The notes beneath the pieces were generated by a model, which searched no databases, was not told the origin of the DNA, and saw nothing but the letters and a program-made list of their open reading frames with translations. From NCBI GenBank assembly GCA_023400235.1, contig JAEXFI010000035.1, forward strand, positions 62,001-126,000: a stretch of DNA of 64,000 nucleotides, read 5' to 3'. The position numbers and the translations under genes are program-made. This stretch comes from Bacillota bacterium. GTDB taxonomy: Bacteria > Bacillota > Clostridia > Acetivibrionales > DSM-1351. Position 1 is the first letter of the stretch; each line of letters opens with the position of its first letter. Of the stretch, positions 44,989 to 56,076 are shown one piece after another.

Positions 44989-47900
44989 ATGTTCAAAAAC
45001 TCAATAAGAAGGACCATTTCTATTATTCTGGCATTTTTGATTTTGTTAAATGCTGGTAATTTTAACGTTTTTGCAGCAGAGGATGAGTTAGATACCACAC
45101 CTCCTCTTTTAAAAACGGTTACAATCAAATCGGATAATCCCAATGAAGCAGCAAAAGCCGGAGATACGGTGACGGTGAGTATTACCGCCGATGAAACTCT
45201 AAAGGATAAACCGGTTATTACTATTGGCGGTAATGCTGCCAATGTTTCCGGTTCCGATAAAAATTGGCTGGGCTCCTATAGGATGAAAGACGGTGACCCG
45301 GAGGGGCAGCTGAAAATTTCAGTTCAGTACCAGGACATTGCCGGAAACTCAGGAAGCGAGGTTACCACTGTCACGGATGACTCTAAAGTAATTTTTGATA
45401 ATACAAAGCCTGTTATCAATCTAAATGGAAGTTCTGAGATAACCATACCTGTGAATTCCAGTTATTTGGAAGCAGCCACTGCCCATGATAATATTGACAA
45501 GGTGCTGACCTCAAAAATTATAAAATCCGGAACAGTTCAAACTTCAACGGTAGGGACCTACTACATAACATATTCTGTGAAGGATTCTGCAGGAAATGAG
45601 GCCGACTCAGTCACCAGGACCGTACATGTACGGCCGATTGCGGATAATTCCGCCGTAAGCGGTATTGTGGGGAATATACCAAAAGCAATACCTGAGGCAA
45701 AATTTCTTGGTAATTATAAAGGAGATACGCTTGAGCATATAAAGATAACCGCTTTACCTGCTTCAGGAAAGCTCAGGCTAAACGGTGCAGAGCTATCCGA
45801 AGGCCAGGTTATTCCTGCTTTTGACCTGGCTCAGCTCAATTACCTGCCCCTTAACCTTTCAGGCAGTGATTTTTTTCACTGGAAGGGAATCGGGCAGGGA
45901 GATGTGTATTCAAATGAGGCGGTTATTTCAATGGAAGTAGCTGAAAATGCAAATCCCGGAGCACCTGGTGTTGTAAAGGGACTGACGGAGGGCCAGAGGG
46001 TAAGTGGGGGCACGAAGCTGAATTTATCCTGGACTCCGTCTGTTGACGATGATAACGAAGGCTTTGACATAGCATACATACTGGAGTTTTTTGATGGAAG
46101 CCAGTGGAAGGAAATCTACAGAGGTACAAATCCCAGCTATATTTATGATGCTGACTCCGAATTGAATATTGGAAATGCCAGGTTCAGAGTCAGAAGCGTT
46201 GATGAAGGCGGCTTATACTCAAGCTATTCCTATTCCGCAGTATTCACCCTTGATAACACTGCGCCTGTTTTATCCAATGTCAAAATCAAGTCAAGCGGGG
46301 GAACTATATATGCCAAGGCGGGAGATAAAATAACCGTGACCTTTGTTTCCAGTGAACCGCTGATTGACACACCTGTTGTAAAGATAAGCGGTAAGTCTGC
46401 TGAAGTAACCGGCGAAGGAAACAGCTGGACTGCAGTATATACCATGACGGCGGAGGAGGAAGAGGGCACAGTTCTATTTTGGATAGATTTTACAGATTGT
46501 GCCGGAATTCCCGGTATCAGGGTTACAACTACCAGCGATGCTTCACAGATTATTTATGATAGAACAAAGCCTGTCATTTCCCTAAACGGGGATGCGGTAA
46601 TGAATCTTGAAGTACCTGCTGCTTTTACAGACCCGGGAGTTGAAATAACCGACAATATGGACAGCCTGATAGCTGACGGGCTGGTCAAAACAGGTACTGT
46701 TGATAATGAAACTGTGGGTACTTACAAAATACGGTACAATGTAACTGATGCGGCAGGAAACAAGGCTGATGAAGTAATGAGAACCGTGAATATAAAAGAC
46801 TCTGTAAAGCCGGAAATCAAGCTGGACAGGTCTGAGATAACAATAGAAGTACATACCGCATACGCTGACACCGGTGTCACTGTCACAGATAATTATGATA
46901 CCGGAATAGCAGGAAGACTCATAGTAGATAATCCTGTCAATAAGGACAAGACAGGAAAATATGAAATAACCTATAATGTGACTGACTGCAATGGAAACAA
47001 AGCCGATGAGGTCAAGAGGAACGTATATGTGGTGGATACGACGGCACCGGTATTGAAGCTCAACAGCGGTGCTGCAATGACTATAGAGGTGGGCAGCAGT
47101 TTTGATGACCCTGGCTATACTGTTACAGATAACTATGACGACGTTTCCGACATTACCCCAAGGGTTGCGGTCTCCGGCAGTGTAAATATCCACGTGGTAG
47201 GAGAATATACCATCAACTATAATGTGTCTGACAGAAGCGGGAACAAGGCTGCCCAGGCAACGAGAACAGTATATGTGGTTGACAGTGAGCTTCCAGCGTT
47301 GAACCTGACAGGAGACGATGCAGTAATAGAGGTCCATTCCGCCTATGTTGATGCGGGGGCCACGGCTGCCGATAACTATGACGGCAATATTACCTCAAAA
47401 ATAGTTGTAAATAATCAGGTTAAGGCCAATGTTGTAGGAACCTATTACGTTACCTATGATGTAAAGGATTCAAATGGGAACAGTGCTGTTCAGATAAAAA
47501 GAAAAGTTACCGTACAGGATAAAACAAAACCGGTAATTACTTTAAAGGGTGTGTCCTTGGGAGGCAATTCCGATGTAACCCTTCAGGTTCACGGCACTTA
47601 TACCGATGCAGCAGCAAAAGCCTCCGCCACGGCTACTGACAATTATGACGGCAATCTCAGCGGCAGTATTACTGTTGATAACACTGTAATCACTGATGAA
47701 ACAGGTACCTACCTTGTAACGTTTTATGTTACCGACTCAAATGGCAATGAAGCCATACCTGTAACAAGAAAGGTTCATGTGGTAGATACCGAAAAGCCTG
47801 TAATACACCTCAACGGACAAAGCACAATAGAAATTCCTTTAGGAACAGCTTATACCGATGAAAAGGCATATGTTACAGACAACTATGATTCCAACAGGAC

Positions 47901-50900
47901 AATAACCGGAACAGGTTCTGTAAACACAGCTGTTGTAGGCAACTACACAATAACCTTTACAGCAGCCGATTCCAGCGGAAATGCAGCCGATATGGCATAT
48001 AGAACAGTCAGAGTCAAGGATGTGACCAGGCCTGTTATAACTTTGACCGGCAGCACTGAGTTAACCATTGAGGTTCACGGCGAATATACAGAACTGGGTT
48101 TTTCAGCAGATGATCCGGATGACGGCAATCTTACGGACAGTGTTGTAGTTAACAATCCCGTGATTATAGACAAGGTTGGCGACTACACCATAACATATAA
48201 TGTAACGGAGCCCCACGGTAATAAGGCTGATCAGGTAACCCGCCTGGTGCATGTGGTTGACAGGACACCACCGGTTATTACGCTGAAGGGAACCAATATC
48301 AGCAACGGTAACCCGGATTTTTATATAGAAGTTAAAACGGTATATACAGATCCCGGTTTTACAGCTACAGACAACTACGATGGTGATCTGACACCGAAGG
48401 TGTCTGTGGATGCAAGCGGTGTAGACATGGATAAGCTTGGAACTTACCAGGTCAGATACAATGTTGAAGATAATAAAAATAATAAGGCAGCTGAGGCTGC
48501 AAGAAATATTCATGTGCAGGATACGATAAAGCCTGTTCTGGCGCTAAAGGGCGATTCTGTCATGACAGTATCCCAAGGGCAGTTTGTAGATCCGGGTGTA
48601 ACTGCAACGGATAACTATGAGACTGAAGAATACCTGCAGGGCAATTTGGTCAAGACCCAGGTGGACTGGAATGTACCCGGAATGTATGTGATTGTATATA
48701 AGGTGTCCGACAGCTCGGGAAATGCAGCCAAGGCTGTAATGCGTACCGTATATGTGGTTGGAGGCGGCGGAGAAGGACCGGAAATAACAGTCAGTCCTTC
48801 CGAGGTCACTGTTGAGGTCAAAACAGGCTATGAGCTTATGACCGGAGTATCAGCCCAGCCGGCCAGCGGAGCTTCAATCACAGCTATCAATGTTTCAGGC
48901 ACGGTTAGCCTGGACACTGTAGGCGACTATGCCGTGCTGTATACTGCGGTTCAGGATAATGGGGCAAGCTACAGCAAATCCAGGATAATACATGTTGTAG
49001 ATACGACCAGCCCTGTTCTGACGCTTAAGGGCGAGGCCGAGGTAACAATAGATGTACACACCGCCTACAACGATGCCGGTGCTGAAGCAGCAGACAATTA
49101 TGACAGCTCCTCAGCCTTGCAGATATATTCAAAGAATGGCGTTGTAATAAACAAGGTGGGAACCTATAAAGTTAAGTATAATGTAACCGATGAAAACGGG
49201 AACAAGGCAACGGAAATAGAAAGAACAGTACATGTTGTGGATAGGACAAAGCCTGTTATTACCCTGCTTGGAGCTGTCGAGCTCACACTGGAGGCAAAGA
49301 GTGCATTCGTTGATCCGGGAGCTGTTGCCACGGATAACTATGACAAATCCTGCCCTGTTTTGGTATCTCCCACACTTGATATGAACACCTGGGGGGACTA
49401 CACACTTACATATACGGCTACCGATGCCAATGGCAACTCTGCAGATGAAAGAAAAAGAATCATTCATGTAAGGGATACAAAAGGGCCGGTTATAACTCTC
49501 AATGAGCCGGGTACGTTAACCTTGGAGGTTCATAAGGAATACGATGATCCGGGGGCATCGGCATTTGACAGCTATGATGGAGCAGCCTGCGAGGTTGCGG
49601 TAAATAAATCAGGGTTAAACAAGGCTGTGCTTGGAACTTATACAATATCCTACACCGCAAAGGACGCGCACAATAATACCACCACGGTTTACAGGACAGT
49701 TAAGGTGGTGGATACCACAAAACCCGTGATTACCTTAAAGGGTGAGACACCGGTCAGGCTTGAAGTCCACAGCAGGTATACCGATGCCGGTGCCACAGCA
49801 TCGGACAATTACGACGGCAATATTACCGACGATGTATTTGTGGTAAATCCGGTCATAGTCGATGTGGTTGCTGCTTATACCGTAACTTATTCTGTAAAGG
49901 ATGGAAGGGGAAACACAGATTATATTGAAAGAATAGTGAATATTGTTGATGAAACCAGACCTGTTATTACGCTCATAGGCAATTCACAGGTCACAATCCC
50001 GCTGGACTCCGCTTATAATGATGCAGGAGCAACAGCAACAGACAACTATGACGGAGATATATCAAATTTTGTTGATGTTGAATCAAATGTAGATACTTCA
50101 AAGGTTGGAACTTATAATATAACCTATAATGTTACCGACAAAAATCATAATACCGCCCTGCAGGTTACAAGAACCGTACATGTTCAGCCTTTTGCGGGTA
50201 CCTTGAGCAAAGAGGGGGTTCAGAATGCCCCTATTAAGTTTACTCTTGACGAATTTGCTCAAAGAGTGAATGGAGAAGCAATAACTGAAATAAAAATTTC
50301 AACTTTACCCTCTAACGGTACATTGAAAAATGGAAGTGCTTACGTCAAGGCTGGAGATGTATTTAACAGCAGCAATATAGGCAATCTCAGATATATTCCA
50401 GATACCGGCCGTATGGGAAAGGATTCCTTCAGCTGGACAGGGGTTGGAGCTTCGGGGATATGGTCCAACAAAACAACGGTTAATTTTGATATCAAAGTCA
50501 ACTATGCTCCAACTATACCAGGTGATTTTACTGGACTTTTATCAGGACAACTGGTCAGGGGAGGTACTGAAATCACAATAGGCTGGGGCACTGCCTCCGA
50601 CCCGGATGGGAATCTTGGAGAGCCAATAGACTATATTTTAGAGTTTTATGACGGAGCTGTCTGGACAGAACTTGCAGTACAGCAGGAGAGAGACTATACC
50701 GTCACTCTTTCTGAAGTGAATACAACTGCTGCAAAATTCCGGGTAAAATCCCGAGATGCAGGGGGAATGGAATCGGCTTATAAAAATTCAGTTAACTTTG
50801 AGATAGATTCCGCCACACCTGTTTTGAACAGTGTAACAATTAAATCGAACAATGCAAGGGCCAATTATGCAAAAACCGGTGATACCGTTACGTTGAGTTT

Positions 50901-53900
50901 TACGGCCAGCGAGGCACTGAAGAATGCACCCGCAGTGATGATTGCCGGGCAGGCTGCTTCAGTCTCCGGCAGCGGCATAAGCTGGACGGCAAGCTATAAG
51001 ATGACCGGTACTGATGTTGAAGAGGTTATTAAATTCACAGTTGCTTTTGAGGATGTGGCAGGAAATTCAGGTGTTGAGGTGAACTCAACAACAGACCTGT
51101 CCATGGTAACCTTTGACAGGACAGCTCCTGTAATTACCGTTATTGGTTCCGAGGTGACCATAACCTACGGAAGTACGTACACAGATGCCGGTGCCACCGC
51201 CGTTGATACCCTGGATGGCGATATATCCTCAAGTATCAGCAGGTCAAGTCCCACTAACTCTGTAGGCACTTACACAATTACCTATAATGTTAAGGACAAA
51301 GCAGGTAACAGCGCAGTTCAGAAGACAAGAACCGTTACTGTGAGACCCAAAGTTACAAACGGCAGCAAGTCAGGAACAGAAAATATTACCAAGAAGTTTG
51401 CATTGGCGGATTTTACCGCCCTATATGCAAATGATACTTTGTCAAAGGTAACAATTACACAGCTTCCCGGTAATGGAACCTTGTATGCTAAAGGCACTGC
51501 AATTGCCCAGGAGGCCGTAATAGCACGCGCTGATCTGGACAGTCTGTCCTATATACCCCAGACAGGCTTTACAGGGATGGATTCCTTTGTGTGGAAGGGT
51601 GAAGGCAATAAAGGCATAAGCTCGTTGGAAGCTGTCATGTCAATTGCTATTGTGAAGAACAATCCTCCCACAGTACCTCAAAATGTTTCCGGGGTCTCAC
51701 AAAATCAGAAGGTTAAGGGCGGAAACAAAGTAACTATCAGCTGGACTGCCTCCACCGACAATGATAATGATGGAGCCGCGCTAAACTATGTTCTTGAGTT
51801 TTCGGAAAACGGAACTGAATGGGAGCAGGTGTATACAGGTAGTGCTACGTCTTTTGAAACTGTTCTTCCGGTTGTTGACAAGCTCTCGGCTCAGTTCAGA
51901 GTAAAAGCTGTAGATGGGGGAGGCTTTGAATCGGATTATGGCTGCTCAAAGACCTTTATTATTGACAGTACCCCACCTGAACTGACCCATATAAGCATAG
52001 CATCCAACAATAAAAACAACCGGCTGGCAAAAGCCCAGGATTCAGTGACGGTCAGCTTTGAGGCGGATGAGGAACTGGCTGCCCTGCCCGCGGTTACTAT
52101 TGACGGCAGAAGTGCAACAGTAACCGGCAGCGGTATTGAGTGGTCAGCGGTATTGGTAATGTCAAACACTGATTTGGAAGGTGAGCTGCCAATATCCATA
52201 ACCTTCAAAGATATGGCAGGAAATGAGGGCAGCCCTGTAAATAGTACTACTGACCAGACCAAAGTGATTTTTGACAGAACAAGCCCTGTTATAACCCTTA
52301 AGGGCAGTGAAAAAGAATTGATAAAAATGGGTGATACCTACACGGATAAGGGTGCCGGGGCTCAGGATTCAAGAGATATGGATATCTCAGAGAATATTAC
52401 TGCTGAGGGTGAAGTTGATACCTCCCGAGTAGGACATTACACGGTTACCTACAATGTGGCCGATTCAGCGGGAAATATTGCAGCAGCGGTTATCCGGGAT
52501 GTTTATGTACAGCCTGCTGCAGAGGATGGAAATGTGGAGGCCCTTGAGAGTATAACTTATTCCTTTAAGCAAAGCGATTTTATATCATGTGTTAAAGGCG
52601 ATTCTATAAACAGCATCAAGGTTTCGGATTTACCGGTTAACGGTATATTAAGCTATAACGGATCGCCAGTTACGGCAGGTGATGCTATAGCAGAAGCAGA
52701 TATCAGTAAATTAACTTATATAACTAAAAACCGCTTTCACGGGATGGACGGCTTTAACTGGACTGCAATCGGTCCTAAGGGCATACGGTCTACAACGGCC
52801 AGAATGGTTATCCATGTAGAGGAAAACTTTCCGCCGTCCAAGCCCGGAGCTTTTGAAGCTATAGCACCTTTTGTAAAAGGCGGTACACCTGTAACAGCGA
52901 AATTTTCCGAAGCTTCGGATTCCGACGGTGACGGGGGAATTCCAATAAGATATATTCTGGAGTTTACAAGGGACGGTGAAAGCTGGAACGAAATATACAC
53001 CGGAACTAATACGGATTTTGTTCACAATACGGGGACAATCAACACAGAAAAAGCTCAATACAGAGTAAAGGCTGTGGATGGTGCCAACCTGGAATCAGAT
53101 TACACCTATTCCAATAAATTCACCATTGACAGTGAAAGACCTGTAATTGAACTTAAAGGCCTGGCCTTCAGAACCCTTGAGGTCAACAGGGGCAGCTTTT
53201 CTGACGAAGGTGTGGAGCTCAGTGATAATATTGACACGCGCAGCAGCCTGGAAGCGGCTCTTGAGGTTACAGGAACAGTCAGTGTGAACGAACTGGGCGA
53301 TTATACTATAACCTATAGGGTAACAGACAGAAGCGGAAATGAAGCTATTCCCGTTACCAGAGTGATCCTGGTCAGGGACAGGGAAAAGCCGGTATTGACT
53401 CTCAAAGGTGCTGCCGTCATTGTTGTGGAACTGCAGGGTTCTTATGAAGATGAAGGCGCTTCTGCATCAGATAACTATGATGCCCAGCAAGATTTAAGCA
53501 TTGTAGCTGATAACCGTGTTGATACCGGCATAGTGGGAGATTACATCATTACTTATGATGTTACCGATTCAAACGGCAATAGGGCGGATACAATAACCAG
53601 AACGGTCCGCGTGCAGGACAATACTCCGTTGGTAAACAGTGATTATGATGATATAAACATAGGTTATAATGGCAGTGATAATGCCGGGAGTGTAACCCTG
53701 AATGTAATATTAAAGAATACAGGTGTCAGCGGCAGTGCCATAACCTGGCAGTCAAATGCCACGGGGACCATATCAAATACAGGTACGGTGACACGCCCCG
53801 AATATTCCGAGGGAGATAAGACCGTCAAGCTGACAGCAACCATTTCAAAGGGCGGTATTTCAAGGGTTAAGGAATTTGTGGTCAAGGTAATAAAAAAATC

Positions 53901-54435
53901 GCCTCCTCCTACGGTAGGTTCGCTGCCTAATATAATCATAGATATACCAAAGGTGCTTGAAATTCTTGAAAAAAATGAAAAGGCCTCAGACCAAACTACT
54001 CAGAAGGTGGTAGACCAGATTAAGGAAATTGTAAGTGAGCCGCTGGATGAAATAAAGGCAAGGCCTCTGAACACAGAACTGAATTCCAGAAAAGGAGCGG
54101 CTGAAATTGATCTGGGAACCGGAATATTTGAGGTCAGGGATTATATAAAGGCTGCCATATTGGCTGCCATGGGCACTCAGGCTTCAGGTGCGGATATTGA
54201 TTGCCAGCTTAACATGAGACTTGTTGAAACAGAGACTTCCTCTGTGGTATTTAAAAAGGATAAGGTGACTAACACTGATGCAGTTATTAATGTAAATGAA
54301 CTAAAGGATTATACCTGGTACACGGTTAAAGTAGACATTGTTGTAAACGGAAAAGTGGTTGGAACCAGAGAGAAGAAAATACTTACACCCGACAGGACAC
54401 CACCTGAAATAAAAGCTGTAATAATTAAAAAATAG
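44989..54435 (+). CDS. Giant repetitive surface protein with DUF5011-like, Ig-like, Fn3-like and cadherin-like domains
   Basis: A 3148-residue secreted protein. The start is ATG 44989 with TTGGGGGAT upstream; the signal peptide ends near residue 29 (VFAA-EDE). About 20 copies of a 75-residue DUF5011-type module occur (pattern KPVITL-G, DAGATATDNYDG, VGTYTITYNVTD, GN, RTVHV). About 14 stand in one array at residues 526-1735. The composite block cadherin-like, Fn3-like (LEFYDG--W), Ig-like (AKAGDTVTVSF) recurs before and after the array, four times in whole or part. A bacterial Ig-like domain (about 2880-2970) and a unique C-terminus follow. No LPXTG, SLH, dockerin or cohesin is visible. It is likely an adhesin or surface stalk. 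The partner gene 21 bases downstream encodes wall-binding repeats. Confidence 0.9.
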   Translation: MFKNSIRRTISIILAFLILLNAGNFNVFAAEDELDTTPPLLKTVTIKSDNPNEAAKAGDTVTVSITADETLKDKPVITIGGNAANVSGSDKNWLGSYRMKDGDPEGQLKISVQYQDIAGNSGSEVTTVTDDSKVIFDNTKPVINLNGSSEITIPVNSSYLEAATAHDNIDKVLTSKIIKSGTVQTSTVGTYYITYSVKDSAGNEADSVTRTVHVRPIADNSAVSGIVGNIPKAIPEAKFLGNYKGDTLEHIKITALPASGKLRLNGAELSEGQVIPAFDLAQLNYLPLNLSGSDFFHWKGIGQGDVYSNEAVISMEVAENANPGAPGVVKGLTEGQRVSGGTKLNLSWTPSVDDDNEGFDIAYILEFFDGSQWKEIYRGTNPSYIYDADSELNIGNARFRVRSVDEGGLYSSYSYSAVFTLDNTAPVLSNVKIKSSGGTIYAKAGDKITVTFVSSEPLIDTPVVKISGKSAEVTGEGNSWTAVYTMTAEEEEGTVLFWIDFTDCAGIPGIRVTTTSDASQIIYDRTKPVISLNGDAVMNLEVPAAFTDPGVEITDNMDSLIADGLVKTGTVDNETVGTYKIRYNVTDAAGNKADEVMRTVNIKDSVKPEIKLDRSEITIEVHTAYADTGVTVTDNYDTGIAGRLIVDNPVNKDKTGKYEITYNVTDCNGNKADEVKRNVYVVDTTAPVLKLNSGAAMTIEVGSSFDDPGYTVTDNYDDVSDITPRVAVSGSVNIHVVGEYTINYNVSDRSGNKAAQATRTVYVVDSELPALNLTGDDAVIEVHSAYVDAGATAADNYDGNITSKIVVNNQVKANVVGTYYVTYDVKDSNGNSAVQIKRKVTVQDKTKPVITLKGVSLGGNSDVTLQVHGTYTDAAAKASATATDNYDGNLSGSITVDNTVITDETGTYLVTFYVTDSNGNEAIPVTRKVHVVDTEKPVIHLNGQSTIEIPLGTAYTDEKAYVTDNYDSNRTITGTGSVNTAVVGNYTITFTAADSSGNAADMAYRTVRVKDVTRPVITLTGSTELTIEVHGEYTELGFSADDPDDGNLTDSVVVNNPVIIDKVGDYTITYNVTEPHGNKADQVTRLVHVVDRTPPVITLKGTNISNGNPDFYIEVKTVYTDPGFTATDNYDGDLTPKVSVDASGVDMDKLGTYQVRYNVEDNKNNKAAEAARNIHVQDTIKPVLALKGDSVMTVSQGQFVDPGVTATDNYETEEYLQGNLVKTQVDWNVPGMYVIVYKVSDSSGNAAKAVMRTVYVVGGGGEGPEITVSPSEVTVEVKTGYELMTGVSAQPASGASITAINVSGTVSLDTVGDYAVLYTAVQDNGASYSKSRIIHVVDTTSPVLTLKGEAEVTIDVHTAYNDAGAEAADNYDSSSALQIYSKNGVVINKVGTYKVKYNVTDENGNKATEIERTVHVVDRTKPVITLLGAVELTLEAKSAFVDPGAVATDNYDKSCPVLVSPTLDMNTWGDYTLTYTATDANGNSADERKRIIHVRDTKGPVITLNEPGTLTLEVHKEYDDPGASAFDSYDGAACEVAVNKSGLNKAVLGTYTISYTAKDAHNNTTTVYRTVKVVDTTKPVITLKGETPVRLEVHSRYTDAGATASDNYDGNITDDVFVVNPVIVDVVAAYTVTYSVKDGRGNTDYIERIVNIVDETRPVITLIGNSQVTIPLDSAYNDAGATATDNYDGDISNFVDVESNVDTSKVGTYNITYNVTDKNHNTALQVTRTVHVQPFAGTLSKEGVQNAPIKFTLDEFAQRVNGEAITEIKISTLPSNGTLKNGSAYVKAGDVFNSSNIGNLRYIPDTGRMGKDSFSWTGVGASGIWSNKTTVNFDIKVNYAPTIPGDFTGLLSGQLVRGGTEITIGWGTASDPDGNLGEPIDYILEFYDGAVWTELAVQQERDYTVTLSEVNTTAAKFRVKSRDAGGMESAYKNSVNFEIDSATPVLNSVTIKSNNARANYAKTGDTVTLSFTASEALKNAPAVMIAGQAASVSGSGISWTASYKMTGTDVEEVIKFTVAFEDVAGNSGVEVNSTTDLSMVTFDRTAPVITVIGSEVTITYGSTYTDAGATAVDTLDGDISSSISRSSPTNSVGTYTITYNVKDKAGNSAVQKTRTVTVRPKVTNGSKSGTENITKKFALADFTALYANDTLSKVTITQLPGNGTLYAKGTAIAQEAVIARADLDSLSYIPQTGFTGMDSFVWKGEGNKGISSLEAVMSIAIVKNNPPTVPQNVSGVSQNQKVKGGNKVTISWTASTDNDNDGAALNYVLEFSENGTEWEQVYTGSATSFETVLPVVDKLSAQFRVKAVDGGGFESDYGCSKTFIIDSTPPELTHISIASNNKNNRLAKAQDSVTVSFEADEELAALPAVTIDGRSATVTGSGIEWSAVLVMSNTDLEGELPISITFKDMAGNEGSPVNSTTDQTKVIFDRTSPVITLKGSEKELIKMGDTYTDKGAGAQDSRDMDISENITAEGEVDTSRVGHYTVTYNVADSAGNIAAAVIRDVYVQPAAEDGNVEALESITYSFKQSDFISCVKGDSINSIKVSDLPVNGILSYNGSPVTAGDAIAEADISKLTYITKNRFHGMDGFNWTAIGPKGIRSTTARMVIHVEENFPPSKPGAFEAIAPFVKGGTPVTAKFSEASDSDGDGGIPIRYILEFTRDGESWNEIYTGTNTDFVHNTGTINTEKAQYRVKAVDGANLESDYTYSNKFTIDSERPVIELKGLAFRTLEVNRGSFSDEGVELSDNIDTRSSLEAALEVTGTVSVNELGDYTITYRVTDRSGNEAIPVTRVILVRDREKPVLTLKGAAVIVVELQGSYEDEGASASDNYDAQQDLSIVADNRVDTGIVGDYIITYDVTDSNGNRADTITRTVRVQDNTPLVNSDYDDINIGYNGSDNAGSVTLNVILKNTGVSGSAITWQSNATGTISNTGTVTRPEYSEGDKTVKLTATISKGGISRVKEFVVKVIKKSPPPTVGSLPNIIIDIPKVLEILEKNEKASDQTTQKVVDQIKEIVSEPLDEIKARPLNTELNSRKGAAEIDLGTGIFEVRDYIKAAILAAMGTQASGADIDCQLNMRLVETETSSVVFKKDKVTNTDAVINVNELKDYTWYTVKVDIVVNGKVVGTREKKILTPDRTPPEIKAVIIKK

Positions 54436-54456
54436 CCTGTTGAAAAGGAGCTCCAA

Positions 54457-55899
54457 ATGAACAAAAAGTATATAAGCATTATATTAATAAGCCTTTTCAT
54501 TTTTAATAGTTTTGTAAATGTGTTTGCCCGGCAGGAAATATATAGGACAGGAGTGGAAATTGATATATCGGCAATTGATACCATGTCGGGACTTGATAAA
54601 ATGATGCTGTCCAACTACAGTGATTTCCGGGATGGTGACTGGGTGGAATACAAGGCCCGGACTCAGTGGGAGCTGATGGGGGATAAAGGTGTATCCTCAG
54701 TATATATAAAGGTAATGGACAAATACGGAAATACCTCCGACCCGTCAAAGGCTTCAATTGATCTGGGAAATAAATCACCCCTTAAAGAGGTCAAGCTTGT
54801 TATGGAGGGCAATAAGGCAAATATTACGCTGCCTAAGGACCCAACCTTTACTGAAATGAGATTTTCGGAGGACGGAGAGAACTGGACCGCCTGGGAGAAG
54901 TTCAGCACTAAAAAACTGTTTCAGCTCACGGGCAGCGACAAGGATATATATGTAGCTGTAAAAACCTCAAAAGGGTTGATATACATAAAGGGCTTTGTAA
55001 ACCCAAAGCCTTATGAGATTATAAAAGTAATTGCCCCGGACGGCTCGGTATTGTCAGGACAGAATATATCAAAAACTGTTGATTACTCCATAACTCAACA
55101 GCTTATAGATGTTACAGTCAGTCCCAAGGCAACCTGGAAGCTTTACAGTGACAAGGAATGCAAAAATGAAATCAAAGACAAAATGATGAGCCTGAAGGTA
55201 GGGGATAACAAAGCCTATATCAAGGTTACGAGCCAGGACCGCAAGGCTTTTAAGATTTATACAGCGACAGTAAAGAGAAATGATAAAAATGTCTCAGACC
55301 TTGTAAAGCCAAATGCCATAATAATTGCAACCAAGAATGATTTTGCAGATGCTTTTGCAGGTGAAGTGCTGGCTAAGAAGCTGGGCGGCAGGATTATCCT
55401 GACTGATAAGGATAAAAAAGGTGTTCAGCAAACGGTTGAATACATAGCTAAGAATCTCTACAAAAAAGACAATATATATATCTTCGGAAGAGAAATAGCA
55501 GTTAATGTTGAGCTTGAGAAAGCCTTGAAGAACAAAGGCTATACAAATCTTGTCAGAATAGGCGGTGCGGACAAGTACGAAACAGCTAAAAAGATAGCCG
55601 AAGCCCTGAAGCCTGAAAAAGGTACAACCGTAGTACTTGTAAATGGAAATAAAGTACCTGCGGATGGGGCCAATATCAAAAAACTGTGTGCAGACAAGGG
55701 CTATCCCATACTTTTTGTTCAAAAGGACAGTCTGACCGGTTATACAAAAGAAGCTCTAAAGGCTATCAGCCCCAAGAAAATAATAATAGTTGGAAATACT
55801 GCAGAGCTCACTAAAAACATAGACAAAGAGCTTGTCAACCTGCTCAAAATAAGCGGCAAAAGTATTCAAAGAATCACCAAGGCAAGTGAGCTCAAATAA
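54457..55899 (+). CDS. Exported protein with CWB2 cell-wall-binding repeats
   Basis: A 480-residue secreted protein in an apparent operon with the giant protein (gap 21 bases, AAAGGAG before the ATG). The signal peptide ends near residue 25. Residues about 30-280 are beta-rich (DKYGNTSDPSKASIDLG, FSEDGENWTAWEKF) and resemble modules of the giant neighbour. Residues about 285-480 match putative cell wall binding repeat 2: DFADAFAGEVLAKKL, IYIFGREIAVNVELEKAL and VRIGGADKYETAKKIAE are typical. One full repeat and one partial one are recognisable, where many CWB2 proteins have three. It could fix the giant protein to wall polymer, which is inference from gene order. Confidence 0.85.
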   Translation: MNKKYISIILISLFIFNSFVNVFARQEIYRTGVEIDISAIDTMSGLDKMMLSNYSDFRDGDWVEYKARTQWELMGDKGVSSVYIKVMDKYGNTSDPSKASIDLGNKSPLKEVKLVMEGNKANITLPKDPTFTEMRFSEDGENWTAWEKFSTKKLFQLTGSDKDIYVAVKTSKGLIYIKGFVNPKPYEIIKVIAPDGSVLSGQNISKTVDYSITQQLIDVTVSPKATWKLYSDKECKNEIKDKMMSLKVGDNKAYIKVTSQDRKAFKIYTATVKRNDKNVSDLVKPNAIIIATKNDFADAFAGEVLAKKLGGRIILTDKDKKGVQQTVEYIAKNLYKKDNIYIFGREIAVNVELEKALKNKGYTNLVRIGGADKYETAKKIAEALKPEKGTTVVLVNGNKVPADGANIKKLCADKGYPILFVQKDSLTGYTKEALKAISPKKIIIVGNTAELTKNIDKELVNLLKISGKSIQRITKASELK

Positions 55900-55974
55900 A
55901 AAAAATTAGAAGCAGGGCATCAAAACTATAAATATCCAGTCATATTTTTTAATAAACGACTTTTTATCAAATTG

Positions 55975-56012
55975 ACCAGACTAGAGGCAGTAATCCCTTT
56001 AGTCTGGTTTTT
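55975..56012 (+). terminator. Terminator after the CWB2 gene
   Basis: ACCAGACTA (55975-55983) pairs exactly with TAGTCTGGT (56000-56008), followed by T residues to 56012. It closes the surface-protein operon and marks the start of the recombinase region. Confidence 0.88.
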
Positions 56013-56076
56013 AATTTGTCACAGGGCGTCAGCATTTTTTTTGTATTTGAATACTATGTACTGGGGGTTGATTTAT

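Noticed and set aside
47000..50200. CRISPR-like array suggested by regular repeats
   Set aside because: The repeats are coding, about 225 bp apart and diverged; they are DUF5011 modules, not CRISPR repeats.
55972..56076. N-terminal extension of the SHOCT-like protein
   Set aside because: It would be read through the terminator hairpin at 55975-56012 and has no ribosome site; ATG 56077 does.
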